This document shows, in pieces, positions 11,350-25,329 of a DNA stretch of 64,000 nucleotides. Within the stretch, counting starts at the first letter, position 1. Each line of letters starts with the position of its first letter. The notes beneath the pieces were generated by a model. The model searched no databases. It was not told the DNA's origin and was given only the letters and a program-made list of their open reading frames with translations. A program made the translations under genes and the position numbers. This DNA comes from Haberlea rhodopensis (taxonomy: Eukaryota; Streptophyta; Magnoliopsida; Lamiales; Gesneriaceae). The DNA is taken from the NCBI GenBank assembly GCA_907163345.1, contig CAJQUN010000057.1, positions 248,001-312,000 of the forward strand, written 5' to 3'.

Positions 11350-14300
11350 ATGGCTGCTATGAATGCGGGGAACCTTAATGAAGAGGTTGGTGATGTTGGG
11401 AGCGTGAACGCTAGCATTGGTCAGGCAAATCCTTTACCCCCACCTGCTGTGGGCATGGAACCGGTTGCTCAGTTACTACTACCAGGGGAGCTTAGCCTGA
11501 CACAGTTTATGACCTTCCACCCACCTATGTTTGAGGGAACAGAAATAGGAGAAGAGGCCGAAGAGTGGCTAGAGAGATTGGAACAAATCTTTGTATCTGC
11601 GCCGTGTGCTAGGACGGCATGGTTGAGATTGGCGGAATTTCAATTGGCAAAGAAGTCTTCTATGTGGTGGAAGACGACTGTGATGGAGCTGAGGGCTCAA
11701 GGCATGGTGGTCGACTGGACTCTATTCAGAACTCGGTTTCTAAACCGATACTTCTCAGCTGCGGCTAGACAATCAAAGGAGGATGAGTTTACGAACTTGA
11801 AACAAGGGAGCATGACAGTTTCGGACTATGCCATGCACTACTCGTCCTTGTTGAGGTATGTTCCACACATTGCCACCAATGGACATGCAAAGATGAGGAA
11901 CTTTTTGAAGGGGTTGCGACCGGAACTATTTGATCGGGTGATTTCTAACAACCCGACATCCTTTGATGATGCACTTGTACGAGCGGAGTTGGCAGAGATT
12001 GGGGTGAGTGCTTATCCGGATGCCGCACCCCCACCAACCTCATCACAGAGATCCACATCAGAGAATCTGAGGCCACGGGGAGGATCTTTTAAGTCACGAG
12101 GGACTTCTTCTTCTTCCCGTTTTAGCTGAAAGCGACCGGATGGCCGGAAACAAGGTGACCGGAGAGGTGGTGCATCTACTTTTGGAGGACTTGGTAGAGT
12201 TGGAGAGGTTAAGTGCCACTTTTGTGGAGGGCCGCATTTGATGCGTGATTGTTCTGCATGCTACATATGTGGCAATTCGGGCCACATTGCTCGGCGTTGC
12301 CCTAATCGGGAAGGCCAGACGGATCTCAGGGAAGGTCGAGGGAGATTTTCTAGTGGTACAGTTCAGCAGAGGCCGCCGATGGTACCTCGACATGTGGGAG
12401 GATAGGCGATGGGGCCACCTCAGGGACAGGTCTATGCATTGACCAGGGAGCAGGCCGATGCAGCTCCAGAGGAGGTGATAGCGGGTACGTGCCTTTTATT
12501 TACGTATTCCGCCTTTATTTTGATAGACACAGGTGCTTCGCACTCCTTTGTGTCTGCGGATTTTGTGGCGAGACATCATATGTGCACGTCTTCGTTACCC
12601 ACGTCTCTATTGGTCTCGACACCCACTGGGAAGAAAGTTCTTGCTGATCAGTTTCTGATGGACTGCCTCATTTATTTTGAGGGCAATGAGATCAAGGCAG
12701 ATTTGATTGTTTTGAGTATGTCAGATTTCGACTGCATTGTGGGCATCGACATTCTGAACAGATATCAGGCAGTAGTAGATTGTCAACATTACGGTTCAGA
12801 TCTCATTTGGGAGTTCAGTGGATTTTATGGCAACGGTTCTCGTGCGAAGATTCCGTTGATTTCGGCAATTAAAATGTCCCAATTATTGGAACGTGGACAC
12901 ACGGGTTATATTATCTATGTCGTGGATATGTTGGGAAAGAGCAAAGAGTTAAGAGTTGAGGATATACCAGTGGTAGCGGAATTTGCCGATGTGTTCCCGG
13001 AGGAGATTCCAGGATTCCCACCGGCTAGGGAAGTCGAGTTTGGGATTGAGTTATTACCGGGGACATCCGCTATCTCTCGTGCACCTTACCGGATGGCACC
13101 GACGGAGTTGAGGGAATTGAAGGAGCAGTTACAGGAGCTCCTTGATAAAGGATATATACGCCCTAGCGTATCGCCTTGGGGCTCACCGGTTCTTTTTTTG
13201 AAGAAGAAGGATGGTTCGATGCGTTTGTGCATCGATTATCGGCAACTGAATAAGGCCACGGTGAAGAACAAGTATCCTCTTCCAAGGATCGACGACTTGT
13301 TTGACCAGTTGCAAGGTACGAAGCTGTATAGTAAGATTGATTTGAGATCCGGGTACCATCAGATACGGGTCAGGGAGGAGGATGTGCAGAAGACAACATT
13401 TAAGACTCGGTATGGGCACTACGAGTTCTTGGTAATGCCGTTCGGTGTGACGAACACCCCGGCTGTCTTTATGAGCTTGATGAATCGGGATCTGGATCAG
13501 TTCGTCATTGTGTTTATTGACGATATACTCATCTACTCCCGGAGCGAGGAAAAGCATGTGAAACACTTGAGGACGGTGCTCCAGATCCTCAGAGATCACC
13601 AATTATATGCCAAGCTCAGCAAGTGTGATTTTTGGTTGAGCAGTGTAGTGTTTCTGGGGCATGTCATATCTAGCAGTGGGATTTCAGTGGACCCCAGGAA
13701 GATTGAGGTTGTGATGGAGTGGGCTGCACCAACTTCTGTGCCCGAGATACAGAGTTTCCTTGGTTTGGCTGGGTATTACCGACGCTTCGTCGAGGGATTT
13801 TCTAAGATTGCTAAGCCACTGACACGGTTGACCCAAAAGGGAGTACCCTTCTTTTGGTCAGAGGCTTGCGAGGAGAGCTTCCAAGAGCTGAAACACCGGT
13901 TGACCACGGCCCCTATATTGGTAATTCCCACGGAGAAAAAGAGGTTTGTTCTATATACTGACGCATCACTTCAGGGCTTGGGATGTGTATTGATGCAAGA
14001 TAAGCACGTGGTAGCTTACGCATCGAGGCAGTTGAAGCCGCATGAGGCTAGATACCCGGTTCATGATTTGGAGTTGGCAGCTATTATCTTTGCCCTGAAG
14101 ATTTGGAGGCACTATCTGTATGGTACATATTTTACCATATACACGGATCATAAGAGCCTAAAATTCTTGTTTACTCAAGCGGAGTTGAATATGCGTCAGA
14201 GGAGATGGATGGATTTGCTCAAAGACTATGACTGTGAGATTGAGTACCATCCGGGGAAGGTGAACTTGACAGCAGACGCCTTGAGTCGGAAGGTGAAGAG

Positions 14301-15650
14301 TACTACTGAGGAGGTCATGCATTTGTCGGCTATGATGACTTCATATTGCCATCTGGGCTATGACTTCGACGTAGATACATCGCCTGTGCATGTATCGACC
14401 TTATTGGCTGAGCCAGATATCTATGAGCATATCAGGAGAGCTCAGAGGACAGATGATGAGATTCAGAGATGGTCATCATTGGCTCTTCAGGGGCAGCCAT
14501 CGAAGTTCAGAGTGGCTGATGATGGTTCTTTGAGACTCGGTAACCGATGGGTAGTTCCATGTACGCCGGAGTTGCGTAGAGGAATCTTAGAGCGAGCTCA
14601 TAGTAGCCGATTCAGTTCCACCCAGGAGGGAGGAAGATGTATAAGGACTTATGTGATCAGTTCTGGTGGAAGCGGATGAAGGGTGATGTGATCGCTTTTG
14701 TCAAGAGGTGTTTGATCTGTCAGTAGGTTAAGGTAGAGAGGCAGAGACCCGGTGGCGAGCTAAGGAGCTTAGAGATATCGGAGTGGAAGTGGGAGCATGT
14801 ATCTATGGACTTTGTGACCCACTTGCTGAGGACTACTTCAGGTTGTGATGCCATTTGGGTGATCATTGACAGGCTGACAAAGGTAGCTCACTTCATTCCC
14901 TACAGTATGACGTACACATACTTGAGGATGGCTCAGTTATATGTCAGGGACATAGTGAGATTGCATGGGATTCCAGTATCTATTGTGTCGGACAGAGACC
15001 CTCAGTTCACATCTCATTTCTGGGGAGGTCTTCAGTCAGCATTGGGTACTGAGGTGAGATTGAGCACCGCATATCACCCCCAGACGGACGGGCAGACTGA
15101 ACGTACTATACAGACGCTCGAGGACATGCTGCGAGCTTGTGTGTTGGAGTTTGATGCCTCATGGCAAGATTCCTTGCCCTTGGTAGAGTTTTCATACAAC
15201 AACAGCTATCAGGCAAGTATTCAGATGGCACCGTTTGAGGCTTTGTATGGTAAGCGTTGTAGGTCGCCATACTGGTATGACTTGACCAGTAAAGCTGTGG
15301 GAGGACCCGAATTGATTCGGGAGATGGAGGATAAGGTAAAGGTTATCCGTCAGAAAATGAAGGCAGCCCAGGACAGGCAGGCAGCCTATGCGAACAAACG
15401 ACTGAGACCGTTGGAGTTTCAATTAGGAGACAGGGTCTTTTTGAAGATTTCACCTTTCAGGGGTGTGGTTCGGTTTGGTATGCGTGGTAAATTGTCTCCG
15501 AGGTATGTGGGACCGTATGAGATTTTACAGCGCATCGGTACCTTGGCTTACCGTTTGGCGTTGCCACCGTCGTTGTCTGGTATTCACGACGTGTTTCATG
15601 TATCTATACTGCGGAAGTATGAGCCGGATCCGTCGCATGTTTTACAGCCT
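11350..15650 (+). pseudogene. Chromovirus gag-pol polyprotein, broken
   Basis: Start chosen at the ATG at 11350 (MAAMNAG), homologous to the start of the intact copy at 55188. The gag domain is open to a TGA at 12127. The zinc knuckles (CHFCGGPHLMRDC, CYICGNSGHIARRC) follow in frame until a TAG at 12403. From 12409 the protease (DTGASH), reverse transcriptase (FIDDIL) and RNase H (YTDASLQG) are open to about 14615. There a frameshift destroys the integrase zinc-binding region; the frame restored afterwards has a TAG at 14724, and the integrase core is then open from 14805. Small in-frame deletions affect the protease-RT linker (about 12785-12830) and RT (about 13490). The C-terminal chromodomain is lost in the deletion at 15650. 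In the family it makes particle, protease, RT/RNase H and integrase proteins; this copy cannot. Confidence 0.93.
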
Positions 15651-17055
15651 TGGTTGTATATGAGTTTAGGTGTTGTTGGAAACTCATACTTGGAAGTTTC
15701 TCGCTGGAACAGGGCTGCTCGATCGATCGAAATCTGGGTCCGATCGATCGAGCAGGGCAGAACCTGAACAAGGCGTGAAATGAGCTTACCGATCGATCGA
15801 CAATTTGTTCCGATCGATCGGTGTGACGTCTCGATCGATCGATAAAATGTTTCGATCGATCGATGGAGGCAGTGCTTGGATGCCTATTTTCTCTTCACTT
15901 GGCGATCGATCGGGGCTTAGAGGGCGATCGATCGCAAGGCATAAAATGTGGATTTTGGGATTTTGTTCTAAATGATGTTTTTGGTAATGGTTCATTTATT
16001 GGCTTCTAATATGGATTCATGTGATTGTGTAGAACCATCCCAGGTAGCCACACATCGAAGGAGATAAAGTTCCACGACACCTCCATTTTTGGAACTAAGG
16101 TACGTAGTGAGAGGTACGAGCATCGGACGGTAAAACGTATTTATTACGCTTTGATTGGTTATGCATTATGGTTGCACACATGGTCTTAATTATGCATTAT
16201 GGTTGCATACACGATTGGATATGCATTATGGTTGCATATATGGTTGGTTATGCATTATGGTTGCATACAGGGTTGGATATGCATTACGGTTACATATATA
16301 TATTGTGAGTCGAGATTATATTGCAGTGATGATAGAATACTTGCCGCCGTCATGTCGAAGCGATGATAGAATACTTGCCGCTGTCATATTTAGCAATGAA
16401 GAATATTTGCCGCAAATATGTCGAAGCGAAGGATAATGCCGCTGTCATATTGATGCGAGGGATATTATGCCGCTAATATGTCGAAGCGAGGGGTATTAAT
16501 GCCGCTGTCATATAAACGCGAGGGGTATTATGCCACTGATATAATAAGACTGGAAATTGGCCATTAGTATACACGGAATGGATACATGTCATGACATGCA
16601 TATTGTCATTATAATCCTTTGATTATTATTGTGATACAGGGACAACCAATGGAGCTTTTAAATGTTTTAAATACAGGAAGTGGATTGCATTTACGGTTTA
16701 TGCATTGAATTATGATCATATTATTGTGGATATGATTTATATACATGCTCATGGTTTTGGGGTTGTTCCTGTAGGTACTTTTGGGCGGAAGGGGCTAAGG
16801 CGGGTTGATGCGATGAGCTAGTGAGGAGTGCTCTTGGTAGCAGGCTTATTCTTTTGCATAGTATCTACTCTAGGAGTAGTGTAAAGCTATATGATTAGCA
16901 TCCATTGGTTGGGAATGTAACTAATCCCTTTTGGAACTTTATTTTGGCACTGTAATTTAATAGCTCAGGGCATCAACACAACCTTTATACTCTGTTTATG
17001 CATGGAAATTTTTATTTACGCCTTAATCCGCACTTAAAGAACTAGGGTCCTTACA
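15651..17055 (+). repeat. Truncated 3' LTR of decayed Tekay-type element
   Basis: Matches the 5' LTR from about 9735 to its end. The first about 665 bp of the LTR, the polypurine tract and the end of pol are missing. The junction (15649-15651) shares CTT between pol and LTR. It ends GGGTCCTTACA followed by the target duplication ATATC. Confidence 0.92.
15720..15934. repeat. Four palindrome pairs in 3' LTR
   Basis: Core starts 15720/15741, 15790/15811, 15832/15853 and 15903/15925, spacing 21, 21, 21 and 22. All eight cores are perfect CGATCGATCG. The 5' LTR copy has one changed core (9937). Confidence 0.92.
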
Positions 17056-17060
17056 ATATC

Positions 17061-17656
17061 CCTCGCTTCGACATATCAACAACTCACACTACGATCTACA
17101 ACGACAATTACCCTGATTCATTGCTTGATAAGACAGCGGCAAATATTCTGATCCATCTCTAGTCGATATACCCATAGCAGTACAATAATTGCAATACATT
17201 TGCATGCACAATAACAATGGTAATCTCAACTCATGTGTACACCACACATACCTGAATTCTTATAATCATAAGGTAATCATACCTGATTATTCCATTGCCT
17301 ATTGTCGCATATCAACAACACACCATTATCCACCATTTCCTGTCATCAGACAGCATATCAAGTTTCTCATTCCCTGATTTCTTACAAAATTAGATTTCCT
17401 AGCACTCATTACGTCAAGTGCAAAAAATTTCCATTAATGTCATACCCAACGTATTCCATACGATCCTGCAACCACAATGGTTAACAACAATACATTCCAT
17501 TTATGATCTCATATCATCATGTGCACATAAACATAATAGTTGTGTCGCACAACACTAACTACAATCATGCATAAAATATGTGCTATCCTTTTCTATCAAC
17601 ACCTCCCTTGGCCCTCAACAGCCCCAAAGAGCAAGCCACTGCTCTGATACCACTAA
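17061..17656 (-). other. Internal region and tRNA-iMet primer site of the old element
   Basis: Non-coding leader of the old minus-strand element. GCTCTGATACCA at 17641-17652 is the primer binding site on the minus strand, 4 bp from the LTR end at 17657. The neighbouring sequence resembles 26100-26922 of the young element. Confidence 0.78.
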
Positions 17657-18076
17657 TGTAGGGACCCCCGTGCCCTTAACCCTCTATTAGTGTATTATCA
17701 CATAAATTAGTGCATACTATCGTGCCATTAGGGAATTCCACACATGCTTCCATAGCATTAATATACCATCTATAAAATTTCCGACATTAATTCACGTAAT
17801 GTTCAATTCCCCATACCACTCAACTCATAAGTATGCATCTCATAATACACTAACATGTTCTCGAATCCTTGTGCAATTCCCTTAATTAATTGCATGCAAC
17901 ACATAAATGAAAAGAGAAAGGTCCACATCCTTTATACGAACCATATACACATATAGTAGTGCTCACATGCGAGCATCGAATGCGTGAATGTGTATCTACT
18001 GTATAAAGCGCCCTACTCAATACCGATACTGGTACCTCAGCCCTGAAAGCATTTCCAATCAACAGCTCGAACTCAA

Positions 18077-19619
18077 TGATGTGAAATAGACACATCTTTA
18101 GCGCTTAATTGTCTACGATTTGGTAGGTTTTGATGGATAATTTGATACGTATGCTACCTAATCGTGTATTTGTGTAATTGTAGGTACAATCGAAGAAAAC
18201 GAGCTAAAACTGATGTATAAAGACCAAGAAAAGACATGGACATGACAAGGACTCAAAGTTGATCAAGAAAAGGGCAAAAACGTAATTTTGGAGGTGGCGA
18301 TCGATCGCATGGAAGAGGCAATCGATCGCCTATGGACAGAAACTTTTGCATCAAATGTAACGAAGCAGCGGTCGATCGCCACATTCTAGCGATCGATCGC
18401 CTGAAGCTACTGGAGAGAAGCGATCGATCGCCACTTTATAGCGATCGATCGCCTCAAGACTTGTGCTGAAAAAAAATAATGAAGCGATCGATCGCCACAT
18501 TCAAGGCGATCGATCGCCGAAGAGTCCGAGAATTTGGAAAGTAGGTCTTTTACCATGTTTAAAATATTGTAACCTATTATTATCAGCCTCCAACCTTAAA
18601 CTCGATTTTTTACACCTCCTTTTAGACAGATTTTGGAGATTTAGAATAAGTTAGGTTTTTAGAATAATTTTCCTTCAAGTTTTATCAAGAACAACGCGAA
18701 GAACGAGGACGGAAGCGACACCTCGGAATCGTGATTCTGTTTAGTAACTTTTTCTTCTCTTATTAGTTTGATGTTTTTTAGATTAATTTAGATTATTTTA
18801 AATCTAGTTATGAGTGGCTAAATACTTTAGTGATTCTCGGTTTAGGAAAACGATACATTGGATGTTTACGATTCTTGTGAGATAAGTTTTGATTGTTGAT
18901 TTTCTTTGAGTATCAATTGTTTTTCTGATTTGATTTTTCATAATTGTTATGCATGATTGTTGGATTGATCACCTAGTTATCTTTCATACAATTTAACGCT
19001 AAATTAGATATCAAATACGGAATCGTTTGATCCCTCTAATTTACGAAGCAACTAAGATTAATTAAATTCCGCTTGTGAGTTTGTTAAATTCTTAGGAAAA
19101 GCAATTGACTAGATTAAACATAGACGCTTGGATTATGTTGTTTAGATTCATCGATCTCACTAGTTCATATGCTATCATCGATTTAAATATTAATCGCTTG
19201 TATTTCGATTGATTGTTTGATAAGGGTTAAACTAGAAAGCTTGGGCTACTTAACTAAACTTAAGGTGAGATAGGACTTTGATTATTGGATTAAACGTCCA
19301 CGATGAATATTCATAAGAGAATTGAATCGTATGTGAAGATCGATGACCAAGATAGTAAACACCAATTGTAAAGTTAACCGAAAACCGAGAATCGCTCTTT
19401 TCTCATAAGTTAATTCATCTAGTTTAATTTTGCATCATAGTAGTAGTATTATTCAATTGATTTCAAAAAGATTTCAAAAACCCCTTTTTATTTTCGTTTG
19501 CATAAGTTAACACAAAGATATATCCTTCCTCGTGGGATCGATCCCTACTCACGCTACTACACTCATTACTGTTATTAACTTGAGAGGGTTAATTTGGGCG
19601 TATGCGATAAACGCTACCA
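18077..19619 (+). repeat. Solo LTR (1543 bp), Athila/Tat-like type
   Basis: Starts TGATGTGAAATAG, ends CGATAAACGCTACCA and is flanked by the perfect duplication CTCAA (18072-18076 and 19620-19624). There is no primer site, internal sequence or second LTR, so it is what remains after recombination between two LTRs. It carries a palindrome array at 18298-18516. Lineage is a guess from general similarity of its 3' end to Athila/Tat LTRs. Confidence 0.9.
18298..18516. repeat. Four palindrome pairs in solo LTR
   Basis: Core starts 18298/18319, 18369/18390, 18421/18442 and 18485/18507, spacing 21, 21, 21 and 22. Six cores are perfect CGATCGATCG, mostly within GCGATCGATCGCC. The array lies about 220-440 bp from the LTR start. 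Confidence 0.92.
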
Positions 19620-20002
19620 CTCAACTCCAGAGCCGTTATTGTACCTGTTCACCTATCCCAACAGAGATAGCCCACACACGGGTGAGGATACCAATACCAT
19701 AATCTCACTAACAGTAATATCACAATTCATAATTTACATAATATAAAGTTGTAAACTTAAAAGATACTCATTGATTGGACACCAAGTCCACTTGGTATAT
19801 ATAATACCAAGGCTTCAAAAACCAGAATCTCAAATACTCGAACCCTGACTCATTAAAAATCATATGTGTTCAATAATTATCTCCCACTCACTATTTTCAT
19901 TACCAACCTCAAACCAACGCTCCCCAGATCCCATATCCCACTACCAATACAAATCCAAGATTTATCACCTTAATGAGAATAAATCTCAACCCTTGGGCCC
20001 AA

Positions 20003-22659
20003 TGTAAGGACCCCAAGCCCTTAAAACCTTGATTAGTGTATTAACCACTATGTGTGGTACATGCTTTCTATAAAATGTCAATCGGGAAGCTCTGATGATA
20101 CTTAATCATTGCCTGTCAATAAAAGACTCATATGTTTGCCCTTTACCAACCCCTTGGTGCCACTTTTCACATTGTAAACTTTTACAAAAATTTGGGCAGA
20201 GTCTCCCCATAAATAGAGCTATCCCAAAACAGAGTACAACACATAACAAAATTCCCGGCCAGGGAACACATAATACTCAACAGAAAGCAGTAATACAAGT
20301 AGATTCCCAGCCAGGGAAGACACCACACATACGTCAACAAAAGTGGGTTCCAACACCCACATAATACACCAATGACTCTCATATCATTCTAGCAATTCAA
20401 CCTAATTGCATGCAACCTTAAATGAAAGAGAGAAAGGCTCATGCCTTTATATACAATCCATATACAAGTATAATCGTGCTCACATGCGAGCATCATGAAT
20501 ATGAATATGTATAAATCCTCAGGTGTATATATAGGTACTCTATACGATACCGTGCTCCATCAAGCCCTGGTACCACGATCCTGGGAGTACCTCAAATCAA
20601 CAGCTCGAGCTCAGCTCCATAGCCATCGATGTACCTGTCCACCTGTCCCAACAGAGACAGCCCCCAACGGGGTGAGCATACCAATACACAAAATCCCATA
20701 ATCATAATAATGAAATTCATAATTTACAACAAAGGTAAATGCTAATGAATTTAAATGATACTCCCTGGATGGCAACATCCTCATCCGGGATTCCGTGTAC
20801 TGTCCCTGTTCTCACAACATCAAACTCATCAAATCTCATAAATCAGTAAATCAACACATTGATTTACACATCGCATGCCTGATCCTCGAATATCAACATA
20901 TAGTGATTACAAATTCATTAAACATGCAATTACAGATATCACAATATCTAATACTGATTTCACAACCTTGCTATCAATCACAGATAGCTCAAATGCCTTA
21001 GCATTTATTTTACCATTCCTTCATTATACTTAGACATCTCAAGTGTCTTATAATGAATACATGAGTCTACAAACCTAGACATCTCAAATGTCTCATAATG
21101 AATACATGATTCTACGAACCTAGACATCTCAATTGTCTTACGAAGAATGCATGATTCTACAAACCTAGACATCTCAAATGTCTCATAATATAGTCATATA
21201 AATCCAGTACCCCATATATCATGCAAGAGTCATCCTACTCTAGTGTCACGCACGCTACAAGCGGCGATATCAAGATTTGGGTCATTCCTTGGCTATATCA
21301 ACATATATGTATAACCATACGCAAAACATTCAATGCAATCAAAAACACCTTATGCATTTCACATATATATAGTAATGCTCGTACGTCGCACGTACCTTAA
21401 ATCTCCGAAGTCCGAGCCAAGCCTTGCTCGAGTTCCATGCCCCGAGGAATGATGTGCTAACACGATAAATAATTCACAATTATTTACGAACATGTAACCT
21501 ATGCTCAAGCACACCCATATCCCTCACAACATTGTCAATACACGACAATTATCCTCTTAAAAGACCCGGGGTAGGGTACATGCAGGGAAGGAAATAAATG
21601 AGACAATCGAAATTTGTTCAAGAATGCCCTACAAAAATCGAACCTTAATCTCACAATTTCGAACCCAATTAAATACCATAATTCATCTAAAATGTCAATT
21701 AAGCTATCCAAGCAAGAATCAACATCCCTTGACAAAAACTCCCCATTTTCGAACTCAACCCCCATAATTTCGAATCCAAACAAGCCCTTAAATTCAAACC
21801 CTTAAAATCCTTCAAATTCGAACCAAAGCTTTTCAATTCGATCTCAATCAAGCATCATAATACTCTTAAAACATGAAATAATCGATCAATTGCAAGAAAC
21901 AACACCCATGCCAAAAACCCCCAAATAATTCGAAATTTAATCCCTACGAAATTGGGGAAATTCGAAACAATAAAGGCATGGAAATACATGAAAAAGACGA
22001 ACAAGGGGGTAGGGAGGTTACCCAACGAAAATCGGAAGCAAAATCGGACGAAATCCGATGAACCCTAACTTTTGGGGATCGACGCATTCCAGCCAAATTC
22101 GACTCCAAGACGCGACGAAATCTTCAATTGATGGAGGGGAAAGAAGCGCCTCGTCGAGACGAAGACGGCGGTAGGTCGCACGCCCCGAACGGCGGCCGGA
22201 CGGCGGCGGGCGGAGCGCTTTTGCGCGCGGCAGCGCTGTAGCAGCGGGGGTCGCATCGCGGGAGAGAGGGGAAGAAATTGGGGCTGAAATTGAAATTATG
22301 TCTAAAATTTGGGTTTAAATGGTATTTATAGCAAAAATACCCCGAAAACTTAATAGCCCCACAAATACATCATGATTCCTTAAAAATCATCTGTTTTCAA
22401 AAACTCTCTCTCTAACTCCAAAATCCCCTACCGGTGCTCACCCAGCACCCGAGATCCCGAGACACATTAAAAACCCAACTCTTAGGTTTTACACCGTAAT
22501 GTGAATACAATCTCAACCTCTGGATCCAACGATCCCAACTGCCCAAATAAACGAGCCCAGAAGGCCCAACACCTCGATTAAATCCCAAATCGCCACGTAA
22601 AACCACTTTAGGGATTATTAATACTACGGGATTAACACCTATAATCCCTGGTCATCACA
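20003..22659 (-). repeat. 3' LTR of young non-coding element
   Basis: On the plus strand it starts TGTAAGGACCCC and ends GGTCATCACA. It includes a GC-rich block near 22140-22260, unlike the rest of the region, and a tandem array at 21025-21200. Short reading frames inside it repeat exactly in the other LTR and carry no domain. Confidence 0.93.
21025..21200. repeat. Tandem array in LTR, about 58-bp unit
   Basis: About three and a half units share TAGACATCTCAAATGTCT and TAATGAATACATGA. Duplicated exactly in the other LTR at 27946-28121. The core AGACATCTCAAATGTCT is an imperfect inverted repeat. Confidence 0.85.
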
Positions 22660-25320
22660 ATATCCCCCACTAAAAGAATTTCGTCCTCGAAATTAGCACT
22701 GGTGTATCACGTAACACCCAGGCTACACAACAACATGAAGCCATAACCTCGATTCCTGACCATATCAGAATCGTCTTAATAAACGCGAGGATACTTACCT
22801 CTCATCAAACTCTGAAACAGAGCGACATACCAAAACCAACATATCACCCAAGAGGTAAAACGTACCTCGATGCGGGTCATCCCAAAAATCAGTCCCTCAT
22901 GACTGCGAAACAACTGATACTTACGACTGTAGATCAGACAGTCATCCTTCGTTCTAATACAACAGTACGAACACGTCCCGATGACACCTCAACCGTAAGA
23001 ACGTTGACCTCGTGTCAAACTCTGGAGTGGAGTAGACTTCCAAATCCATCATAACGTCAAAGGGCGTCAGCACAACTCAACGCTAACAGTCCAAAAGCAG
23101 TTAGTCAACTGAAACTGCAAGGATTCGAATCGCTCTTGATTCTATCGAAGATATCATCCAATGATATTTTACTATGACTTACGATGTCTAACATACATCG
23201 TTACGAAGGAAACACTAGTACAACCACGGTGTACCCATATCAAACCTGGTTTCCACTTCAAACTTCCTCCATCGAAGGAGTAGTCGCCTCATTGCAACTT
23301 AATTTGGGCAACTCACGGCCACAAATTCAAACAAAAGACATCTCACAAGATGTCCACCTCCGGATGTTCCAAGAATCACGTCCTGATCATAAATAACAAC
23401 CGAGACTCCGCAGAGTTTACATTTCTTAAGGGGCATGCAATAAACCCATTGCATCCGCAACGCTTGTGTCGTCAGCGACACTCAACCAATCCGAAATCCT
23501 GCCATCCCTTGAAAATCCTCGGATTTAACAATCCAAACTTGGGAAGGCTGTCGCATAACTCGAAGGAAAACACCAACAAGGGAAGTACCTTAACCCTCAC
23601 AAGAAAATCCCTCCTCAAGGGAGTCAACTAACTTCACGATCATTCCTCATAATCATCGTGCCATGGAGATTCCCAATCTCAAGGTGTTCCATATCTCACA
23701 TCAGAGATTTAACCATCCAAAAATAGCATAACTCTATGCTTAACAGAGAGGAAATCAATAACTGGCATCCGTATACTCACCGGTATACCTGCCTAAGCAC
23801 TGACATCACATGCATACTTAATGCACTCGGCTCGGGTATCTACCACATATCCCTAAGCCCCAAACACAACCGTCAATTCTGAGTCATTCCTTACTCAGTG
23901 GAGGATGAAAATCGACGATTAACAATACACGGTGTGATTCCCAAAATCAACACCACTTGCACCAACTTACCGAATCTTTCAAAGATTCCCAAATAGGTAT
24001 AATACTACCTCCTTCCTCGCAAGGGAAGTGCCATCGAACTCGAGATCCACAAGTCTCGAACCATCGTTCGGAAAAACTGGATACAATAACACCCATTGTA
24101 TCCCAATACACGGGTTCCTTTAGATTGAGTCAATAACAACCTGATGACTCTCTTGTTGGTACTCCAACATCCTGAGCTGTCCCCAGACAAGTCTCCAAGA
24201 TTTAAACATAAACGTATACACGTTTCAGCGAGGCACGAACAACCTTAACCTCAATGACATGGTGACTACTAGAGTCCACCACAATCCACATCGTATCACC
24301 TTACGATTTGCCAAACTTGGTTCCAACGAGCAGTGTAACGGCTCTAGCAAGCCCATCATGGTGCTACACACACGCGGCAGACAACCTAGTCTCTGCCTCT
24401 TTAGGTTTACCTCAAACCTACCAATAAGACGGACGTTTCCACATGGTATAACATACTATGGGAGAAAACTCAATAGAGTAGTGGGTCTTTATCCAACATT
24501 CCTCAATGCCGATACACCCTGGACAACCCAATGTCCCTATGTACTTAACATAACCTGATCCTACTCCCTTAGGACCCATCCTACACCCTCAAGGGTGGTG
24601 TGATCATGTCCACCACATGTCACATCGACAGAAAGCGAGTACTTTCCTCCATGATTACTCCTGTCGTCAAATCACATGGCCAAAAGCCATTCCAACGAGC
24701 ATACCTCAAGGGTATCACCACTCGTAAAATGATCCCCCAATCGTAAGCTGCGGTACAATCACATGTACAGCGCATCCAACCATTCCTCGAGCAACCCGCT
24801 CGGTATAAGGGTCACGTCCATCGGTGTCGCACACACCACCTTGTGCTCGGTACTGGCACCCAAGGCATACCACTGAATACGTATACTCAACGCATCGATC
24901 ATCGTAACGATGATGCATGTCTAATAAGACATCTCCTACACCATCGTCATCGTCATCCCGTGACGACACATGCCAACTCATGGCATCTAAAACATTGTCA
25001 ACTAGTGACGATACATGTACATCAGCGTATGTCATCCACTAACATGCTAGTAAAATAGGCATAATAAAACATGTATATCAATGCATGCCAGCTACAATAA
25101 AGCTAATAAAATAGCAATATCTCATACCTCATCGCTAGTGATATAGCGTCATACCTGTCTCCGTCGCTCAATAATAGTGCGTAATCAGCACCCATCGCTC
25201 GAAGGCGGCAAAATCCTGTGCTGAGTACATAGCGGCAAAATCCCTCGCTATAGAATCGACGGCATGACACCTCGTCATATAATAAGTGGCATGAAACCTC
25301 GCTATATACCTGAGTATGAA
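22660..25320 (-). other. Polypurine tract and non-coding internal region of young element
   Basis: 22660-22680 on the minus strand is a purine-rich tract (TAGTGGGGGATAT) directly before the LTR start. The rest has no long reading frame or recognisable motif on either strand, although it resembles the old element's internal sequence in patches. Confidence 0.8.
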
Positions 25321-25329
25321 TCATCGTCC

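Larger units (their letters stand above)
9070..17055 (+). mobile_element. Tekay-type chromovirus (Ty3/gypsy), decayed, 3' end deleted
   Basis: 5' LTR 9070-11142, tRNA-iMet primer site 11147-11158, broken gag-pol 11350-15650 and a truncated 3' LTR 15651-17055, flanked by the perfect 5-bp duplication ATATC (9065-9069 and 17056-17060). It is inserted in the internal region of the old non-coding element. The polyprotein is closely related to that of the complete element at 53010-61806. The target duplication is intact, so the 3' deletion happened after insertion. Confidence 0.93.
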
